Source: Betaproteobacteria bacterium (GTDB lineage Bacteria > Pseudomonadota > Gammaproteobacteria > Burkholderiales > SG8-39). From it: a DNA stretch of 6,700 nucleotides. A program made the position numbers and the translations under genes. The notes beneath the pieces were generated by a model. The model ran no database searches, was not told the DNA's origin, and saw only the letters and a list, made by a program, of their open reading frames with translations. The stretch lies in assembly GCA_011391295.1 (NCBI GenBank), contig JAABQT010000089.1, positions 1 through 6,700 on the forward strand. The letters run 5' to 3'. The first letter of the stretch is position 1; each line of letters starts with the position of its first letter. Below, piece after piece: positions 6,448-6,700 of this stretch.

Positions 6448-6700
6448 ATGAAGCGCATCGCGCGCTCCGCCATCGTCGAGCACGCCGCGTCGGCGATGTA
6501 CGCGCTGGTCGAGCGTATCGAGTCCTATCCGGAGTTCCTGCCCTGGTGCGCCGAGGCGCAGGTGCGCGAGCGCGTGCCGGGGCGCACCGTGGCCACGCTC
6601 GCCGTGGGCATCAAGGGCATGCGCTACCGGTTCACCACGGAGAATGCGAACCGGCCGCACGAAGCGATCGACATGCGCCTGGTGGAAGGCCCGTTCCGCC
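6448..6700 (+). CDS. ratA: RatA / COQ10-like START-domain protein, N-terminal part (3' truncated by window)
   Basis: The first 84 codons of a START/polyketide-cyclase-like protein begin at ATG 6448 and run off the window. Family members are about 145 aa, so roughly the first 58 percent is present. The sequence follows the RatA/YfjG pattern: [20 protein letters not shown] (6-25), then SYPEFLPWC (26-34), a central [13 protein letters not shown] and LVEGPFR at the window edge. E. coli RatA is reported to bind the 50S subunit and block subunit joining. Homologues, including mitochondrial COQ10, bind ubiquinone and support respiration, so the cellular role here could be either. No antitoxin-like RatB reading frame can be judged because the window ends. 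The divergent smpB-ratA arrangement also occurs in enterobacteria and supports the call. Confidence 0.9.
   Translation, partial: MKRIARSAIVEHAASAMYALVERIESYPEFLPWCAEAQVRERVPGRTVATLAVGIKGMRYRFTTENANRPHEAIDMRLVEGPFR

Noticed and set aside
1..6700. CRISPR array, insertion sequence, tRNA or phage attachment site
   Set aside because: No regularly spaced direct repeats, transposase-like frame, cloverleaf-like segment or duplicated att-like ends were seen. Coding genes fill nearly every base.

Overview
This 6.7 kb window is GC-rich, densely packed bacterial chromosome. It looks like a betaproteobacterium. The reasons are the intact lipid A genes (Gram-negative), the order lpxA-lpxB-rnhB-RNA methyltransferase followed by ppsR/ppsA and smpB/ratA, and proteins that closely resemble proteobacterial housekeeping families. 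The lineage is inferred from gene order and remembered family sequences, not from a database search.

Layout. (1) Positions 2-2741, plus strand: the 3' end of lpxA, then lpxB, rnhB and a SpoU/TrmH-family RNA methyltransferase. Gaps are 4 nt or less, or the genes overlap, so this reads as the tail of one operon for lipid A synthesis, RNA-primer/ribonucleotide removal and RNA modification. (2) Positions 2716-3540, minus strand: ppsR, the bifunctional kinase/phosphorylase that controls PEP synthase. It overlaps the end of the methyltransferase gene tail to tail. (3) Positions 3596-5986, plus strand: ppsA, PEP synthase, divergent from ppsR across a 55-bp spacer. Regulator and target enzyme are therefore side by side, and the active-site Thr and His they share are intact. 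(4) Positions 5972-6415, minus strand: smpB, the tmRNA partner in ribosome rescue, overlapping the ppsA end. (5) From 6448 to the window edge, plus strand: the start of ratA, a START/COQ10-like protein linked to ribosomes or quinones, divergent from smpB across 32 bp.

How the genes work together: the clear functional pair is ppsR-ppsA, which controls pyruvate to PEP conversion at the entry to gluconeogenesis. smpB and ratA form a divergent pair that is also found in other proteobacteria. Only two true intergenic spacers exist, 55 and 32 bp. No stretch above 300 bases lacks a gene. I see no tRNA, rRNA, CRISPR array, insertion sequence, phage gene or attachment site.

I did not find a new biological system. 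The signals most worth a second look are regulatory: an AT-rich island inside ppsA (about 3881-3950) that carries a promoter-like sequence pointing at ppsR, and an AT-rich core in the ppsR/ppsA spacer that could serve as a -10 element in both directions and would make ppsR nearly leaderless.
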